DNA from: Planctomycetota bacterium
GTDB lineage: Bacteria > Planctomycetota > Phycisphaerae > UBA1845
Direction of reading: 5' to 3'
Assembly: GCA_030616775.1 (NCBI GenBank)
Contig: JAUWWQ010000031.1
Location: 1-49,214 of the forward strand
DNA length: 49,214 nt
Within the stretch, counting starts at the first letter, position 1. Each line of letters opens with the position of its first letter. The notes under the pieces were generated by a model that was not told the origin of the DNA, ran no database searches, and worked only from the letters and a program-made list of their open reading frames with translations. Below, piece after piece: positions 35,090 to 44,690 of this stretch. The translations under genes and the position numbers were made by a program.

Positions 35090-35478
35090 CGGACCGTGCC
35101 GTTTCGGGACACAACGCCTTGCAGGAGGGTCTCTCACCCGCCGGAACTAGGGCTGCGATCGTACTCAAAAAGAGCATATCACTGCAAGCAGGCCAGGGTA
35201 TTCGTTGCCTGAATCCTTGGTCTTCCACGAGCGAATCCCGCACATGTGGGCTACGGATTGTCCGGGTGCGGAGTCGACCTCGCCCACTGATGTTCCGGTG
35301 TGAGCAACGCATGTTCAATACGTAACGGGGCGCGCAAGGGCGTTCCGCCTTGCCGGCGGTGACGCTTGACTTCCTTTTGCTTGCCGTGGTGAGTGCGCTT
35401 CAGCCAAAGCGACTTGGTTCAAGGCACTGCCAAGGTGATAGCCTGCGGCCTGGATGCCTCCCGTATGCCCCAGACGGT
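35090..35478. other. Intergenic region between convergent genes (389 bp)
   Basis: The gap separates the Kef-type gene from ftsH. No convincing gene is present. Short GC-rich inverted repeats are seen, such as CAAGG...CCTTG and CCGCC...GGCGG around 35335-35360, and CCCCAG...CTGGGG at 35468-35493 straddling the ftsH stop. None has a T-run typical of an intrinsic terminator. Confidence 0.5.
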
Positions 35479-37509
35479 TTAGCTTGGCTGGGGTACCGCT
35501 CCGCCCCCAATGTCGGTATGTGGTTTGGGATCAATGGGCACCGGACGGGCCACCCCGACCTCCGGCTCGGGAACGGCACTGTCAAGCAGGTCAGCAACTC
35601 CCGGACGCTCGAGCGATTCGCCGCGGATCAGGGCGTTGACCTCCTCCCCCGTGATCGTCTCCAGCTTGAGTAGGGCCTGGGCGATCGCTTCCACCTTGTC
35701 GCGGTTCTCCAAGATGGTCTGGCTGGCTACCTGGTAGGCGCCGTCCAGAATCCGCTTGATCTCGGCGTCGATCATCTCAGCCGTCTTGTCAGAGTAATCG
35801 CGCGTGCCCAAGTCGAATATACCGCCTCTTGCCTCGTCATCGCCGTAATACACGAAGCCGGCCTTTTCTCCCATCCCCCACTCGCGGACCATGCGCCGAG
35901 CAATTTCGGTTGCCTGCTTGATGTCTGCGGCAGCGCCGCTGCTGATGTCATCGAAGAATACCTGCTCCGCGATTCGCCCACCGAACATCACCCGCATCGT
36001 TGCCAGCAGGTACAACTTGGCATAAACGGTGCGATCTCGCTCAGGTAGTGAGAAGGTCGCCCCACCGGCAGGACCTCGCGGGATGATGCTCACCTTGTGA
36101 AGTGGGTCCGCTTCTTTCTCCAGCGCTTGGATCAGTGCATGGCCAGCTTCATGATAGGCGGTGATCTTCCGGTCGCGCTCATCTATCACCGCGCTTTTCT
36201 TGGCCCTGCCCCAACGGATCTTATCGCGAGCTTCCTCCAGATCCTCCTGCTCGACGAACTCCTTGTTTTGCATCGTGGCGATCAGGGCAGACTCATTGGC
36301 TATTGCGGCGAGTTCTGCGCCGCTGAACATCGGCGTGCCTCGGGCGCAACGACGTATATCCACGTTGGGCCCCAGTTTGATCTTGCGCATGTGCACCTTC
36401 AAAATCTCATAGCGACCTTGAAGGTCGGGCAGGGACACGAATACCTGTCGATCAAACCGTCCAGGCCGAATCAGCGCCGGGTCGAGTACGTCCGAACGGT
36501 TGGTAGCGGCAATAACGATGACCTGGGAATTGGTATCAAATCCGTCCATCTCGACCAGGATGGCATTGAGGGTCTGCTCGCGTTCGTCGTGACCGCCGCC
36601 GGCAAAGCTGGCCCCACGCCTTCGCCCCACGGCGTCAACCTCGTCCAGGAAGATGATGCACGGCGAGTTCTCTTTGGCCTGCTTGAACAGATCGCGAACC
36701 CGCGAAGCGCCCACACCGACGAACATCTCCACGAAGTCCGAGCCGCTGATCGAGAAGAAGGGCACCTCCGCCTCCCCGGCGATGGCCTTGGCCAGCAGAG
36801 TCTTGCCGCAACCCGGCGCTCCCACCAGCAGAATGCCGTGCGGAATCCGCCCACCGAGGCGCTGAAACTTCTTGGGCGACCTGAGAAACTCAATGATCTC
36901 CGCGACCTCTTCCTTGGCCTCGTCGATGCCGGCTACATCGGTGAACGTGACGTTGGTGTGTTCCTTATGGCTTACCTTATGGCGTGATCGGCCGAAGTTG
37001 CCCAGCATACCGCCGGGCCCGCCGGCACCGCGGATCTGGCGGAATATGAGAAACCAGATGATCGCAAAGATGAGGATATACGGAAGCATGCTGAGTAGAA
37101 CCAGCATGAACTGGTTTGGCTTTTGAGCTTCCACGTCGGCAACGCCGCGCAGCTCCTCCTCCATGCGTTTCACGAAGTCGCCATCGATGGCCTCGCGCGG
37201 ATAGATAACCTTGAACTGCCGTGGAGTGTTGAGCGGCTCGCCCTCATCGAGGATCCTCAATCCCTCGAGGAATCCATCCTCCTTGATCACCAGCTTTTCG
37301 ATCTTCTTATTCTGAACGAGCTGCTGGAACTCGCTAATTGAGAGCTCTTTCGACGGCGTCAACTGGCCACTCAACACCGCCACCAGCAGCATCGCCAGCC
37401 CGAGAAGAACGAGCCAACTGAAGATACTGCGGGAGACCTTCATGTTGGGTCCACCCGGCCTCTTCGAGTCAGGAGGCTGTTGTGGCGGTGAACCGTTGTC
37501 GTCCGCCAT
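35479..37509 (-). CDS. ftsH: ATP-dependent zinc metalloprotease FtsH
   Basis: A 676-residue membrane AAA+ protease for quality control of membrane proteins. Two N-terminal helices (about 27-48 and 132-152) flank a periplasmic domain. The AAA module has Walker [18 protein letters not shown], Walker [17 protein letters not shown], and the SRH region [21 protein letters not shown]. The zinc site HEAGH lies near residue 430. A Pro/Gln-rich N-terminal tail (about 22 residues) precedes TM1. It has GGAG 7 nt upstream of ATG. It follows lptE by 66 nt on the same strand, a linkage that suits an envelope-maintenance unit. Confidence 0.97.
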   Translation of the reverse strand: MADDNGSPPQQPPDSKRPGGPNMKVSRSIFSWLVLLGLAMLLVAVLSGQLTPSKELSISEFQQLVQNKKIEKLVIKEDGFLEGLRILDEGEPLNTPRQFKVIYPREAIDGDFVKRMEEELRGVADVEAQKPNQFMLVLLSMLPYILIFAIIWFLIFRQIRGAGGPGGMLGNFGRSRHKVSHKEHTNVTFTDVAGIDEAKEEVAEIIEFLRSPKKFQRLGGRIPHGILLVGAPGCGKTLLAKAIAGEAEVPFFSISGSDFVEMFVGVGASRVRDLFKQAKENSPCIIFLDEVDAVGRRRGASFAGGGHDEREQTLNAILVEMDGFDTNSQVIVIAATNRSDVLDPALIRPGRFDRQVFVSLPDLQGRYEILKVHMRKIKLGPNVDIRRCARGTPMFSGAELAAIANESALIATMQNKEFVEQEDLEEARDKIRWGRAKKSAVIDERDRKITAYHEAGHALIQALEKEADPLHKVSIIPRGPAGGATFSLPERDRTVYAKLYLLATMRVMFGGRIAEQVFFDDISSGAAADIKQATEIARRMVREWGMGEKAGFVYYGDDEARGGIFDLGTRDYSDKTAEMIDAEIKRILDGAYQVASQTILENRDKVEAIAQALLKLETITGEEVNALIRGESLERPGVADLLDSAVPEPEVGVARPVPIDPKPHTDIGGGAVPQPS

Positions 37510-37575
37510 CGGATTACTCCGTTTCCAGTGAAACTTGACCTAATGGTACGCCGCTACCGAAATATCATAGCGGCA

Positions 37576-38082
37576 CTACCAGCTCGATTCCATCGCTTCG
37601 ACGATCTGCTCCGCCATCCCGTCCAGCGCCCGGGTCATGCCCTGGTTGAATGTCTCCCCAACGGGGGGAATATAGCTGGTCTGGTAGACGAAACGCGGCC
37701 TATCCACCAGGATATCTCCGCTGCGCATGTCCTGCACGCGAAAACGTATGGCCACGGTAGATCCAATCTCCCGTGGGAGATCCAAATCGAAATCGTCGCC
37801 AAAGGTTCGGTTCTCGACGGCTAGAATCTCGCCTGTCAGGATTGCGTCGGCCGTTCGCCGCGGCGCGATTCGGTAAGGCGTATCCATCTCGATCCGCTTA
37901 ACGATCGCTTCGGTCAGACGAAACTCCAACTCGCGTCGAAACTCCTTGGAGTGGAACATCTCCACGTGGATCGTTTGAATATCGGTCCGAAACGGGCGGG
38001 TTGTGGTGTAACCGCATCCCGTCATGCCGATAAGGGGTATCGTTACCAGCGGTGACATCCAAAGACGAGTCTTCGGCTCCAT
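37576..38082 (-). CDS. lptE: LptE-like LPS-assembly lipoprotein
   Basis: A 168-residue lipoprotein. The lipobox LIGMTGC puts the acylated cysteine at residue 23, followed by GYTTTRPF, which is typical of LptE (GCGY/GCGF after the lipid site). The remainder (TIHVEMFHSKEFRRELEFRL) matches the LptE core that plugs LptD and helps insert LPS in the outer membrane. It starts within the bamD stop (TAATG), showing translational coupling, with GGAGG about 12 nt upstream. It implies a diderm cell envelope. Confidence 0.85.
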   Translation of the reverse strand: MEPKTRLWMSPLVTIPLIGMTGCGYTTTRPFRTDIQTIHVEMFHSKEFRRELEFRLTEAIVKRIEMDTPYRIAPRRTADAILTGEILAVENRTFGDDFDLDLPREIGSTVAIRFRVQDMRSGDILVDRPRFVYQTSYIPPVGETFNQGMTRALDGMAEQIVEAMESSW

Positions 38083-39098
38083 TATTTGTCCGGCACCTCC
38101 TTCGTGTCCACCGTTTCCAGCGCGCCGAGAAGTTCTAAGCGCGCCGTCGCCTTGGTCGCAGCGATCGTTTCAGGCCAGGTATCATGCACCAACTGATAAT
38201 AGAAGATTGCCGAGCCTATATGATTGGTCCATTCGTAAAACTCTCCGACGGAGAAATCCTTCTCGGCACGCATCTCCCGGACGCGGTCGAGAATCAACGC
38301 CACGCCGTTGCGATCGGCCTCGGCCGGGTATCGCAGACGATACTCGCGGTAACGCTCTTCGGCTTCGACCAGCGCAGCCTCGTCGTAATCCACGCCCGCA
38401 AAGCTTGCCATGGCGGCGTCAGCCGAGCGGCGCAGTGCGAATTGATGGTATCGGCTTTGCGGATAATCCCGCAGAAGGCGGGCGTATTCGAGTTCCGCCA
38501 GGGCGTGTTCGCCGCTCTTGAACAGATGGTCCGCCTTGGTTTTGATCGCCAGCTCCGCCAGCCGGCTCTCAGGATAGTCAGCCGATATCTCGTCGAGAAT
38601 CCGAAACGCAATGTCCTCACCGGAAAGCAGCCGGACACCCCAAACCTTACGCTTCACCCCGCCTAAATACGCCTCCGCAATAATGAACTCCAGCCGAAGC
38701 GTTTCAGAGGTCAGGGCCATACCGCCGAACTCGCCCAGAAACTCCTGCAAGACGATGTGGGCCTTGTGGTATTCACGCCGACCGATCAGAGCCTCCGCCC
38801 TTGCGAGCCTGACCTCGGGGCAGAGCGGATGAGACTCGCCGTAACGATCGATGAATTTCGTGATTGCTGAAAACGCCGGTTGGTATTTCCCCTGCTTGAT
38901 CTGCACCCTTATCGCATGCAGGTCGCCCTCGGCCGTACCGGGCGCCGGAGGCGGAAGCTCCACCCATTCCTTGCGATCGGCATCGTATGTCAGGGTCCGC
39001 GCGCGTGGCTGCTGGGCGTAGGCCGTCTGTAGCGTTGCCATCGTAAATACGGCCAACAAAGCACCCTCGATGCGATACCTTCTAAATCGAATCACCAC
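38082..39098 (-). CDS. bamD: BamD-like outer-membrane assembly protein with TPR repeats
   Basis: A protein of about 338 residues. GTG 39098 lies 6 nt after GGGAG and yields a clean signal peptide (RFRRYRIEGALLAVFTMATLQTAYA cleaved before QQ); the frame is open to 39134. The mature part has several TPR-like helical pairs (AFSAITKFIDRYGESH, DEISADYPESRLAELAIKTK, YARLLRDYPQSRYHQFALRR), like the YfiO/BamD family. BamD helps BamA fold outer-membrane beta-barrels. There is no lipobox, unlike proteobacterial BamD. It is coupled to lptE. A generic secreted TPR protein is an alternative. Confidence 0.75.
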   Translation of the reverse strand: MVIRFRRYRIEGALLAVFTMATLQTAYAQQPRARTLTYDADRKEWVELPPPAPGTAEGDLHAIRVQIKQGKYQPAFSAITKFIDRYGESHPLCPEVRLARAEALIGRREYHKAHIVLQEFLGEFGGMALTSETLRLEFIIAEAYLGGVKRKVWGVRLLSGEDIAFRILDEISADYPESRLAELAIKTKADHLFKSGEHALAELEYARLLRDYPQSRYHQFALRRSADAAMASFAGVDYDEAALVEAEERYREYRLRYPAEADRNGVALILDRVREMRAEKDFSVGEFYEWTNHIGSAIFYYQLVHDTWPETIAATKATARLELLGALETVDTKEVPDK

Positions 39099-39402
39099 AC
39101 ACTGCTCCCACATCCGCGCCACAGCGGGAGTCAAGATACAAGGCCAGCCCGGCGCTGGTAGCGTATGCCATTGTACCGCCGATCGGCCATGAGACGCAAA
39201 TCAGCCTCAAACGTCATTATCCTACCCGTGAGCCCACAATCAGATCTCACCTACCCGATAAGGATGATCGATGTTGTCGTTTGGCGGTCGCGCCTGTAGA
39301 TTGCGAGCAGATCGCTGCCCAAGAACAGGCGCGGGCTTATACTTGACCGGCAGCCGGCGGGACGCCGCCGCCCTAAGTCTGACGCAGATAGGATCATCTA
39401 AG

Positions 39403-40362
39403 TTGAGAGCTGTTGTCTTCGATGGCGCGCTCAGATTCGAGCCGAACCACCCGGACCCCAAACCGGGTGACGAGGACTGCTTAGTTCGTGTGCAGTTGGC
39501 CGGAATCTGCGCGACCGATCTACACATCATCCACGGGTACATGAGCTTCACCGGTGTATTAGGCCACGAGATGGTCGGTCAGGTCGTAAGCGGGGCTTCC
39601 GAGTGGCGCGATAAGCGCGTCGTGTGCGAGATAAACTGCGTCTGCCGGGAATGCGAGATGTGCCTGGCCGGTCTGGCCAACCATTGTCGCAAGCGGACCG
39701 TCCTGGGCATAGATGGGCGTGACGGCTGCTTCGCCGATCTGGTGGCTGTCCCCAAGCGAAACCTGCACGTACTGCCCGACGTCATCTCGGACGAGGAAGC
39801 CGTGTTCGTCGAGCCGCTGGCATCGGCCTATCAGGTTGTCGCCCAGTGTTCTTTCGATGAACGGACGAAAGTCTGCGTTCTGGGGCCGGGGCGATTGGGG
39901 CTGCTTGTGGCCCAGGTGCTTGCCTCGACCGGATGCAAGCTCACCGTCATCGGGCGCAACCCGAGAAAGTTGCTGCTCTGCGAGAAGAAGGGCATCCAGG
40001 CGATTCACGTCGACGACCTGGTCCCCCGTCAGGACCGTGACGTTGTGGTGGAATGCACCGGATCACCGGAAGGATTGAACATCGCCATGCAGCTCGTTAG
40101 GCCGCGCGGCACCATCGTCCTGAAGAGCACCTGTGCCAAGCCGGGGTCACTCAACCTTGCACCGATCGTAATCCACGAGGTGAATCTTCTGGGCAGCCGC
40201 TGCGGCCCCTTCCCCGAAGCCATCAACGCTCTCGCCCGTCAGGCCGTCGATGTCCGCTCACTCATCTCCCGAACCTTCCCCATAGAACAGGCCCTTGAAG
40301 CCTTCCAGGCAGCCCAAAACCCGGACCATGTCAAGATCCTGCTCAAGATCAATCCGAGATGA
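39403..40362 (+). CDS. Zinc-dependent medium-chain dehydrogenase (alcohol/threonine-dehydrogenase type)
   Basis: A protein of about 319 residues if it begins at TTG 39403 (RAVVFDGALRFE), the natural MDR start, though the frame is open to 39271. The catalytic zinc pair is in GICATDLHIIHGY and GVLGHEMVGQVV. The structural zinc site is ECEMCLAGLANHC, preceded by CVC. The Rossmann fold carries VCVLGPGRLGLLVAQVL (GxGxxG). A threonine 3-dehydrogenase- or sorbitol dehydrogenase-like redox reaction with NAD(P) is likely, but the substrate is unclear. It overlaps the next small gene by 4 nt (ATGA). Confidence 0.88.
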   Translation: MRAVVFDGALRFEPNHPDPKPGDEDCLVRVQLAGICATDLHIIHGYMSFTGVLGHEMVGQVVSGASEWRDKRVVCEINCVCRECEMCLAGLANHCRKRTVLGIDGRDGCFADLVAVPKRNLHVLPDVISDEEAVFVEPLASAYQVVAQCSFDERTKVCVLGPGRLGLLVAQVLASTGCKLTVIGRNPRKLLLCEKKGIQAIHVDDLVPRQDRDVVVECTGSPEGLNIAMQLVRPRGTIVLKSTCAKPGSLNLAPIVIHEVNLLGSRCGPFPEAINALARQAVDVRSLISRTFPIEQALEAFQAAQNPDHVKILLKINPR

Positions 40363-40778
40363 GGGCTTATCGTGCAGTACGGAAGCTGCACGAACATGTT
40401 CGACGAACGGCTTTGTTCCTGTTGGCTATGGCAACCAGCGTCGGCTGTTTGTCCATCCTGCTACAAGCGGGTGACCTGACGCGCGTTTCCCAAAACGGCG
40501 TCTGGGAAGCGGTTGACGCGGTACCACAGGCCGAGGCCGGGGAGATGCCCTGGATCAGGCCCGGCGTGTTCCGCCTGTTCAGGCTGAATCGGGATGAACT
40601 GGTTGACACTCTTCCACGGGCGCCCCGGGAGTTCACTGCGGAAACGCGACAGGCTGACGTAACCATGACCCGCCATAACATATCGGGGTGCAACACACGG
40701 CGTTCGCAAGACATGGTACGACCGCCTAACGGCCTCATCGAACTGCTTCCGGAGTACCCGGGTCCGCTCGGGACGTGA
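40359..40778 (+). CDS. Hypothetical protein with N-terminal membrane segment
   Basis: A 139-residue product beginning in an ATGA overlap with the dehydrogenase. The only clear feature is a hydrophobic stretch (ALFLLAMATSVGCLSILLQ, about 18-36), a signal anchor or signal peptide. The rest is polar, with WEAVDAVPQAEAGEMPW and FRLFRLNRDEL. I do not recognise the family, and support comes mainly from the coupled start and signal-like segment. Confidence 0.5.
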   Translation: MRAYRAVRKLHEHVRRTALFLLAMATSVGCLSILLQAGDLTRVSQNGVWEAVDAVPQAEAGEMPWIRPGVFRLFRLNRDELVDTLPRAPREFTAETRQADVTMTRHNISGCNTRRSQDMVRPPNGLIELLPEYPGPLGT

Positions 40779-40870
40779 CGGGGGTCCTGACACCTACCGC
40801 AACGTTTCCACCACTCATGGGTGGGTAAACTGAGGCCACAGAAACCACAACGCCATTCGCTCATGATCTA

Positions 40871-41467
40871 TCAAGAAGAACTGTGCCGCGGTGGGCGGCT
40901 GATGCGATCTTCGGGAGAGTCGGGTTGTGAGTCTTCCACGTTGTGCCTAGTGGCGTCTGATTCTGCCCCGTAGGTGCGGTGGGCGACGGCGAGCCACACC
41001 GCCGCCACGACGACAACGATCCAAGCCAAGAGACAAATGTAGAGATCGATCGTGCCAAAGACAGCAACCCACATCAGAATGACAATAGGTAGGCACAAGG
41101 TGACAATGACACCGGCCAATAGCCCGGACAGGAATGCGGTGTCTTTGCGCGAAACTTCTTGCTCTGCCGGTGTAATGGGCGGATCGGCAAAAGCCTCCGG
41201 GCCGTACGTCTGCCACAACCGCTGCCTGCGGGAAAAGGGCAGACCGCATTCTGAGCAGTACCCGGACTCACCCAGTCCTTTCAAATCGTGATCGCACCGC
41301 TCACACCGGATGGGGAAATCGGCTTCCGGGATGTGCGATATGTCAACCTCCGTCCAATCGTACATCAGCCATACAGGGATCGAAAGGACCAACATCCTTA
41401 CCGTTACAAACGAAACCCCACAATGACGGGTCCGGGCATCGTATAGCTGTGCCTCCTCGCCCGCCAC
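40871..41467 (-). CDS. Membrane protein with zinc-ribbon, hypothetical
   Basis: A 198-residue product. Residues 52-75 form a zinc-ribbon, CERCDHDLKGLGESGYCSECG, of the type seen in many planctomycete membrane proteins. A hydrophobic segment precedes it (TVRMLVLSIPVWLMYDW), and two strong membrane helices follow (FLSGLLAGVIVTLCLPIVILM, LYICLLAWIVVVVAAVWLAVA). The C-terminus is hydrophilic. A start further in is possible. No function can be proposed. Confidence 0.65.
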   Translation of the reverse strand: MAGEEAQLYDARTRHCGVSFVTVRMLVLSIPVWLMYDWTEVDISHIPEADFPIRCERCDHDLKGLGESGYCSECGLPFSRRQRLWQTYGPEAFADPPITPAEQEVSRKDTAFLSGLLAGVIVTLCLPIVILMWVAVFGTIDLYICLLAWIVVVVAAVWLAVAHRTYGAESDATRHNVEDSQPDSPEDRISRPPRHSSS

Positions 41468-42047
41468 ATCCAGCCTCTGTGTCGAGACGTGGGCGGGATT
41501 TGTGAGGTTGCGCCGGAAGGGGTTTGGACAACGGCATTGGCTCTATGCCGGGGCCAAGCCGGACAACACTTGTCATTCCGTCATTGATCGACGATCATAC
41601 CCGAACCGTTCCGAGGCTACGCGAAGCCACGGAACGCATCGGGTACATGGATCGAATCGTCGATTGATGTACTCTGGTCCGGAGCGGGGCCTCCGGAGAA
41701 TTGGATCACGTCGGTCCTGGCTTGCTTAACCGCACCTCATAGGTCCCGATGCCAGGTAGCTGTCGAATGCTGGCTGCGACGCAAGAAAAACAGGGGTGGT
41801 TACTGCCCGCTGTCCGCAGGTCCAGCCCTCACTGCACCTTACATGATGCCACAAGGTAGCGTCCTTGCCCCGTTTCAGGATCACGCCGATAAGGATGCCC
41901 GGAGCGCTTTCAAGGGACCGGATTCACCTCCGCCGTAGGTTGCTGAAACCTTCGCGGGACTTGTGCGTCTAATCCTGCGGTGTGAAACAGTATAGGTTCA
42001 TTTGCCCCATGCGAACGTGGCGATACACGTACTTGGAGGTCACAACC
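41468..42047. other. Intergenic region (580 bp) with a large hairpin
   Basis: No supported gene is present between the zinc-ribbon membrane protein and the VIT/vWA gene. The main content is an 88-bp imperfect palindrome at 41582-41669, listed separately. Confidence 0.5.
41582..41669. repeat. 88-bp imperfect palindrome (MITE- or hairpin-RNA-like)
   Basis: Nested arms pair around the loop ACGCGA (41619-41624): GGCT/AGCC, CGTTCCG/CGGAACG, ACCCGA/TCGGGT, and the outer CATTGATCGACGAT against ATCGTCGATTGATG. Symmetric small bulges separate the arms. It is not an intrinsic terminator, as no T-run is attached, and the ends do not look like integron attC core sites. Confidence 0.65.
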
Positions 42048-44357
42048 ATGACACGACAAACGCTTCGGCTATGTATCACGATGGTAACCATGCTGGCGAC
42101 ATACGCAGGCTCGGCCGGCGGCCAGACGATCATTATCGACCCCCGGCCGGTGCCGCCGATACACCCCCCGCATCCGCATCCACCAAGACCTCCACGTCCG
42201 CCGCGACCGCGTCCCCGGCCGCCACAGCGGAACATGCCGCTCGAGGTGAAGAAGCACGCAGTGGACACGTCGATCGTTGATGGCGTGGCCGTCACCAAGC
42301 TCGATCAGGTCTTCTTCAATCCCTATGACCGAACCGTCGAGGGCACCTACATCTTTCCGCTGGCCGATGACGTTGCCCTCAGCAAGTTCAGCATGTACGT
42401 CAACGGGCAGGAGATTGAAGGTAAGCTGCTCGGTGTCGAGGAGGCCCGACGGCAGTACGAGTCGATCGTTGCCAAGATGCGCGACCCGGCCCTTCTCGAA
42501 TATCTGGGTACGCGGATGTTCCGAGCCCGCATCTTCCCGATCAACCCGAAAACGGAAGTCCGCGTCAAGCTGTCGTACACGCAGATGCTCATCAGCCACG
42601 ACGGCCTGGTCCGCTACCGGTATCCGCTGGGTACCGAGAAGCATCTGGCCGCTCCCGTCGAGACCGTAAGCGTCCTGGTCAACATCGAGAGTAAGACACC
42701 GATCAAGAGTGTCTTTAGCCCGTCACATAAAATGGTCATCAGCCGGCCATCCGAATACAAGGCCAGCGCCAGCTACGAGGGTAAGAACGTCTTTGCCGAC
42801 AAGAACTTCGAATTCTACTACGCGCTGGGCGACAAGGAATTCGGCTTGACGGTTCTTACCTATCGTGAAGGCGGCCAAGACGGCTTCTTTCTGGCCCGCA
42901 TCGCCCCGCCGGTCAAGACCAGCGCTCAGGATGTGCTTGCCAAGGACATAGCTTTCGTGATCGACACCTCCGGCAGCATGGCCGGCGAAAAGATGGACCA
43001 GGCACGTAAAGCGCTGAAATTCTGCCTCTCTAACCTGAACAGGGAAGATCGGTTCAACGTCATACCTTTCTCGCACGAGGCCACGACATTCCGTGACACC
43101 CTGGTTTTAGCAACGGGTGAGAACACGGAGGAGGCCCGCAAGTTCGCCGATGAGTTGCGCGGAATCGGTGGCACCAACATCAACGACGCCCTGCTCACCG
43201 CGCTGACCTCTGCTCCTACCGCTGATGCTGATCGGCCCTATCTGATCATCTTTTTGACCGACGGCCAGCCCACGATCGGCGTGACCGAACCGGATGAGAT
43301 TCTCAAGAACGTGTCGGGCAAGAACACCGGCCGCGTGCGGCTGTTCGTCTTCGGGGTAGGTTATGACGTCAATACCCATCTCCTGGACCTGCTGGCCGAG
43401 CAGAACCGCGGGGCTCGCGACTACGTAGAGCCGGATGAGGATTTGGAGCTGACTCTGGCGAGCTTCTATCGAAAGGTGTCGGAGCCGGTGCTCGCCGATC
43501 TGTCGCTGTCGTTCGGCGATCTGAAGGTCTATGACATGTTCCCGCCAGAGCTGGGCGATCTGTTCGCCGGAAGCGAGCTGGTCGTCGCCGGTCGCTACAA
43601 GGACGTAGGCGCCAAGGCCGTCACACTGACCGGAACGCGCCGAGGCAAGAAAGAGCGCTTTGTCTATGAGACCACTTTCCCAAGCGAAGCGCAAACTCAT
43701 GACTTCCTGCCACGCCTGTGGGCCACCCGCAAGGTCGGCTATCTGCTCGATCAAATCCGCCTGCACGGGGCGAACAAGGAACTCAAGGACACGATCGTCG
43801 AGCTGGCCACGAAGTACGGCATCGTCACGCCCTACACGGCCTACCTGGTCACCGAACCGGGCAGCGTGGCCTGGCGCCACCGGGGACGTGGCAACCGTCT
43901 CGCCCAAGCACTCTCCGGCCTGGACGAAGAGGATATGTCCGCTGACTACAAACGTCTCGCCATGCGACGTCCGCAGGATGACCGTTCCGGAGAGTCGCTC
44001 TTTTCCGGAGCTGGAGCAGGTGCGGTGCGCGCGTCGAAGAGAGTGAGGATTCTGCAAGACGATGCGGCTGGCACGCTGGTCATTCCCGTATTCGCGGAGC
44101 GTCAGGAGGGCGAGGCGAAGAAGCGGGAGTTAGCGTCGCGAGTTGGGAACCGGACATTCTACCGTATCGGCGAGCGCTGGATCGATGCCGACTACGACGA
44201 GGAGGTTGAAACCAAGAAGGTCGAGGTCTTCTCCGAGGAGTATTTCCAGCTCATCCGCAAACACCCGGAGTTGGCCAAGTGCTTCGCTCTCGGCGAGCGG
44301 ATCATCGTCGTTGTCGACGGCACAGCCTACGAGACTGTACCTTCGGCCGAGGAATGA
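42048..44357 (+). CDS. Secreted VIT domain / von Willebrand factor A domain protein
   Basis: A 769-residue protein from ATG 42048 behind GGAGGT; an in-frame ATG at 41982 is disfavoured. A signal peptide (to about residue 24) is followed by a Pro/His/Arg-rich linker (30-60, HPPHPHPPRPPRPPRPRP). A VIT domain spans about 62-190 (TKLDQVFFNPYDRTVEGTYI, GVEEARRQYESIVAK). The vWA domain, from about 300, has the MIDAS motif DTSGS (FVIDTSGSMAGEKM) and GGTNINDALL. The C-terminal half is hydrophilic, with no anchor. VIT/vWA proteins resemble inter-alpha-trypsin inhibitor heavy chains and probably mediate extracellular or surface protein binding. Confidence 0.92.
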   Translation: MTRQTLRLCITMVTMLATYAGSAGGQTIIIDPRPVPPIHPPHPHPPRPPRPPRPRPRPPQRNMPLEVKKHAVDTSIVDGVAVTKLDQVFFNPYDRTVEGTYIFPLADDVALSKFSMYVNGQEIEGKLLGVEEARRQYESIVAKMRDPALLEYLGTRMFRARIFPINPKTEVRVKLSYTQMLISHDGLVRYRYPLGTEKHLAAPVETVSVLVNIESKTPIKSVFSPSHKMVISRPSEYKASASYEGKNVFADKNFEFYYALGDKEFGLTVLTYREGGQDGFFLARIAPPVKTSAQDVLAKDIAFVIDTSGSMAGEKMDQARKALKFCLSNLNREDRFNVIPFSHEATTFRDTLVLATGENTEEARKFADELRGIGGTNINDALLTALTSAPTADADRPYLIIFLTDGQPTIGVTEPDEILKNVSGKNTGRVRLFVFGVGYDVNTHLLDLLAEQNRGARDYVEPDEDLELTLASFYRKVSEPVLADLSLSFGDLKVYDMFPPELGDLFAGSELVVAGRYKDVGAKAVTLTGTRRGKKERFVYETTFPSEAQTHDFLPRLWATRKVGYLLDQIRLHGANKELKDTIVELATKYGIVTPYTAYLVTEPGSVAWRHRGRGNRLAQALSGLDEEDMSADYKRLAMRRPQDDRSGESLFSGAGAGAVRASKRVRILQDDAAGTLVIPVFAERQEGEAKKRELASRVGNRTFYRIGERWIDADYDEEVETKKVEVFSEEYFQLIRKHPELAKCFALGERIIVVVDGTAYETVPSAEE

Positions 44358-44690
44358 CACGGACTGCGCCAGGCCGGCTCGGGTGAGACTATCAAGCAGC
44401 AGCTCGAGCCGGTTCACGGCGCAGTTGGCGGCTTGGCCGATTCTCGTGGCTGGCAGCCCGGTTGCCCGCTTTCGTCCACCCTGTGCTGTGCCGCTTGAGC
44501 GGTATCCGTGCGTGCGCGAAACGCGGATCGCGACCTGTTCTCAGAGGGAACGCCGCCCCGGGGAGACGGCCTCCACCGTGATTCGGACCTGTTTGTCGTT
44601 CTTTGGGCCGTTGCCGCTGTCCGATAAGGGGCATATAATCTATGCGGGGTTGGGAGGACCACCTTCAGGCCTTTTGGGGTCAGACGGTAG
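44358..44690. other. Intergenic region (333 bp)
   Basis: No gene is supported between the VIT/vWA gene and the TPR gene. It contains the promoter at 44611-44639. Confidence 0.5.
44611..44639 (+). promoter_or_regulatory. Sigma-70-like promoter
   Basis: TTGCCG (44611-44616), a 17-nt spacer and a perfect TATAAT (44634-44639) lie about 50 nt before the TPR gene. Confidence 0.6.

Noticed and set aside
35090-35478. Small plus-strand frames of about 80-107 residues
   Set aside because: No ribosome sites, no recognisable domain, and overlap with the ftsH 3' end.
41582-41669. Integron attC site
   Set aside because: The ends lack the RYYYAAC and GTTRRRY core sites, and no integrase or cassette array is seen.
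43107-44057. 316-residue minus-strand frame inside the VIT/vWA gene
   Set aside because: It is antisense to a well-supported secreted protein and shows no domain.
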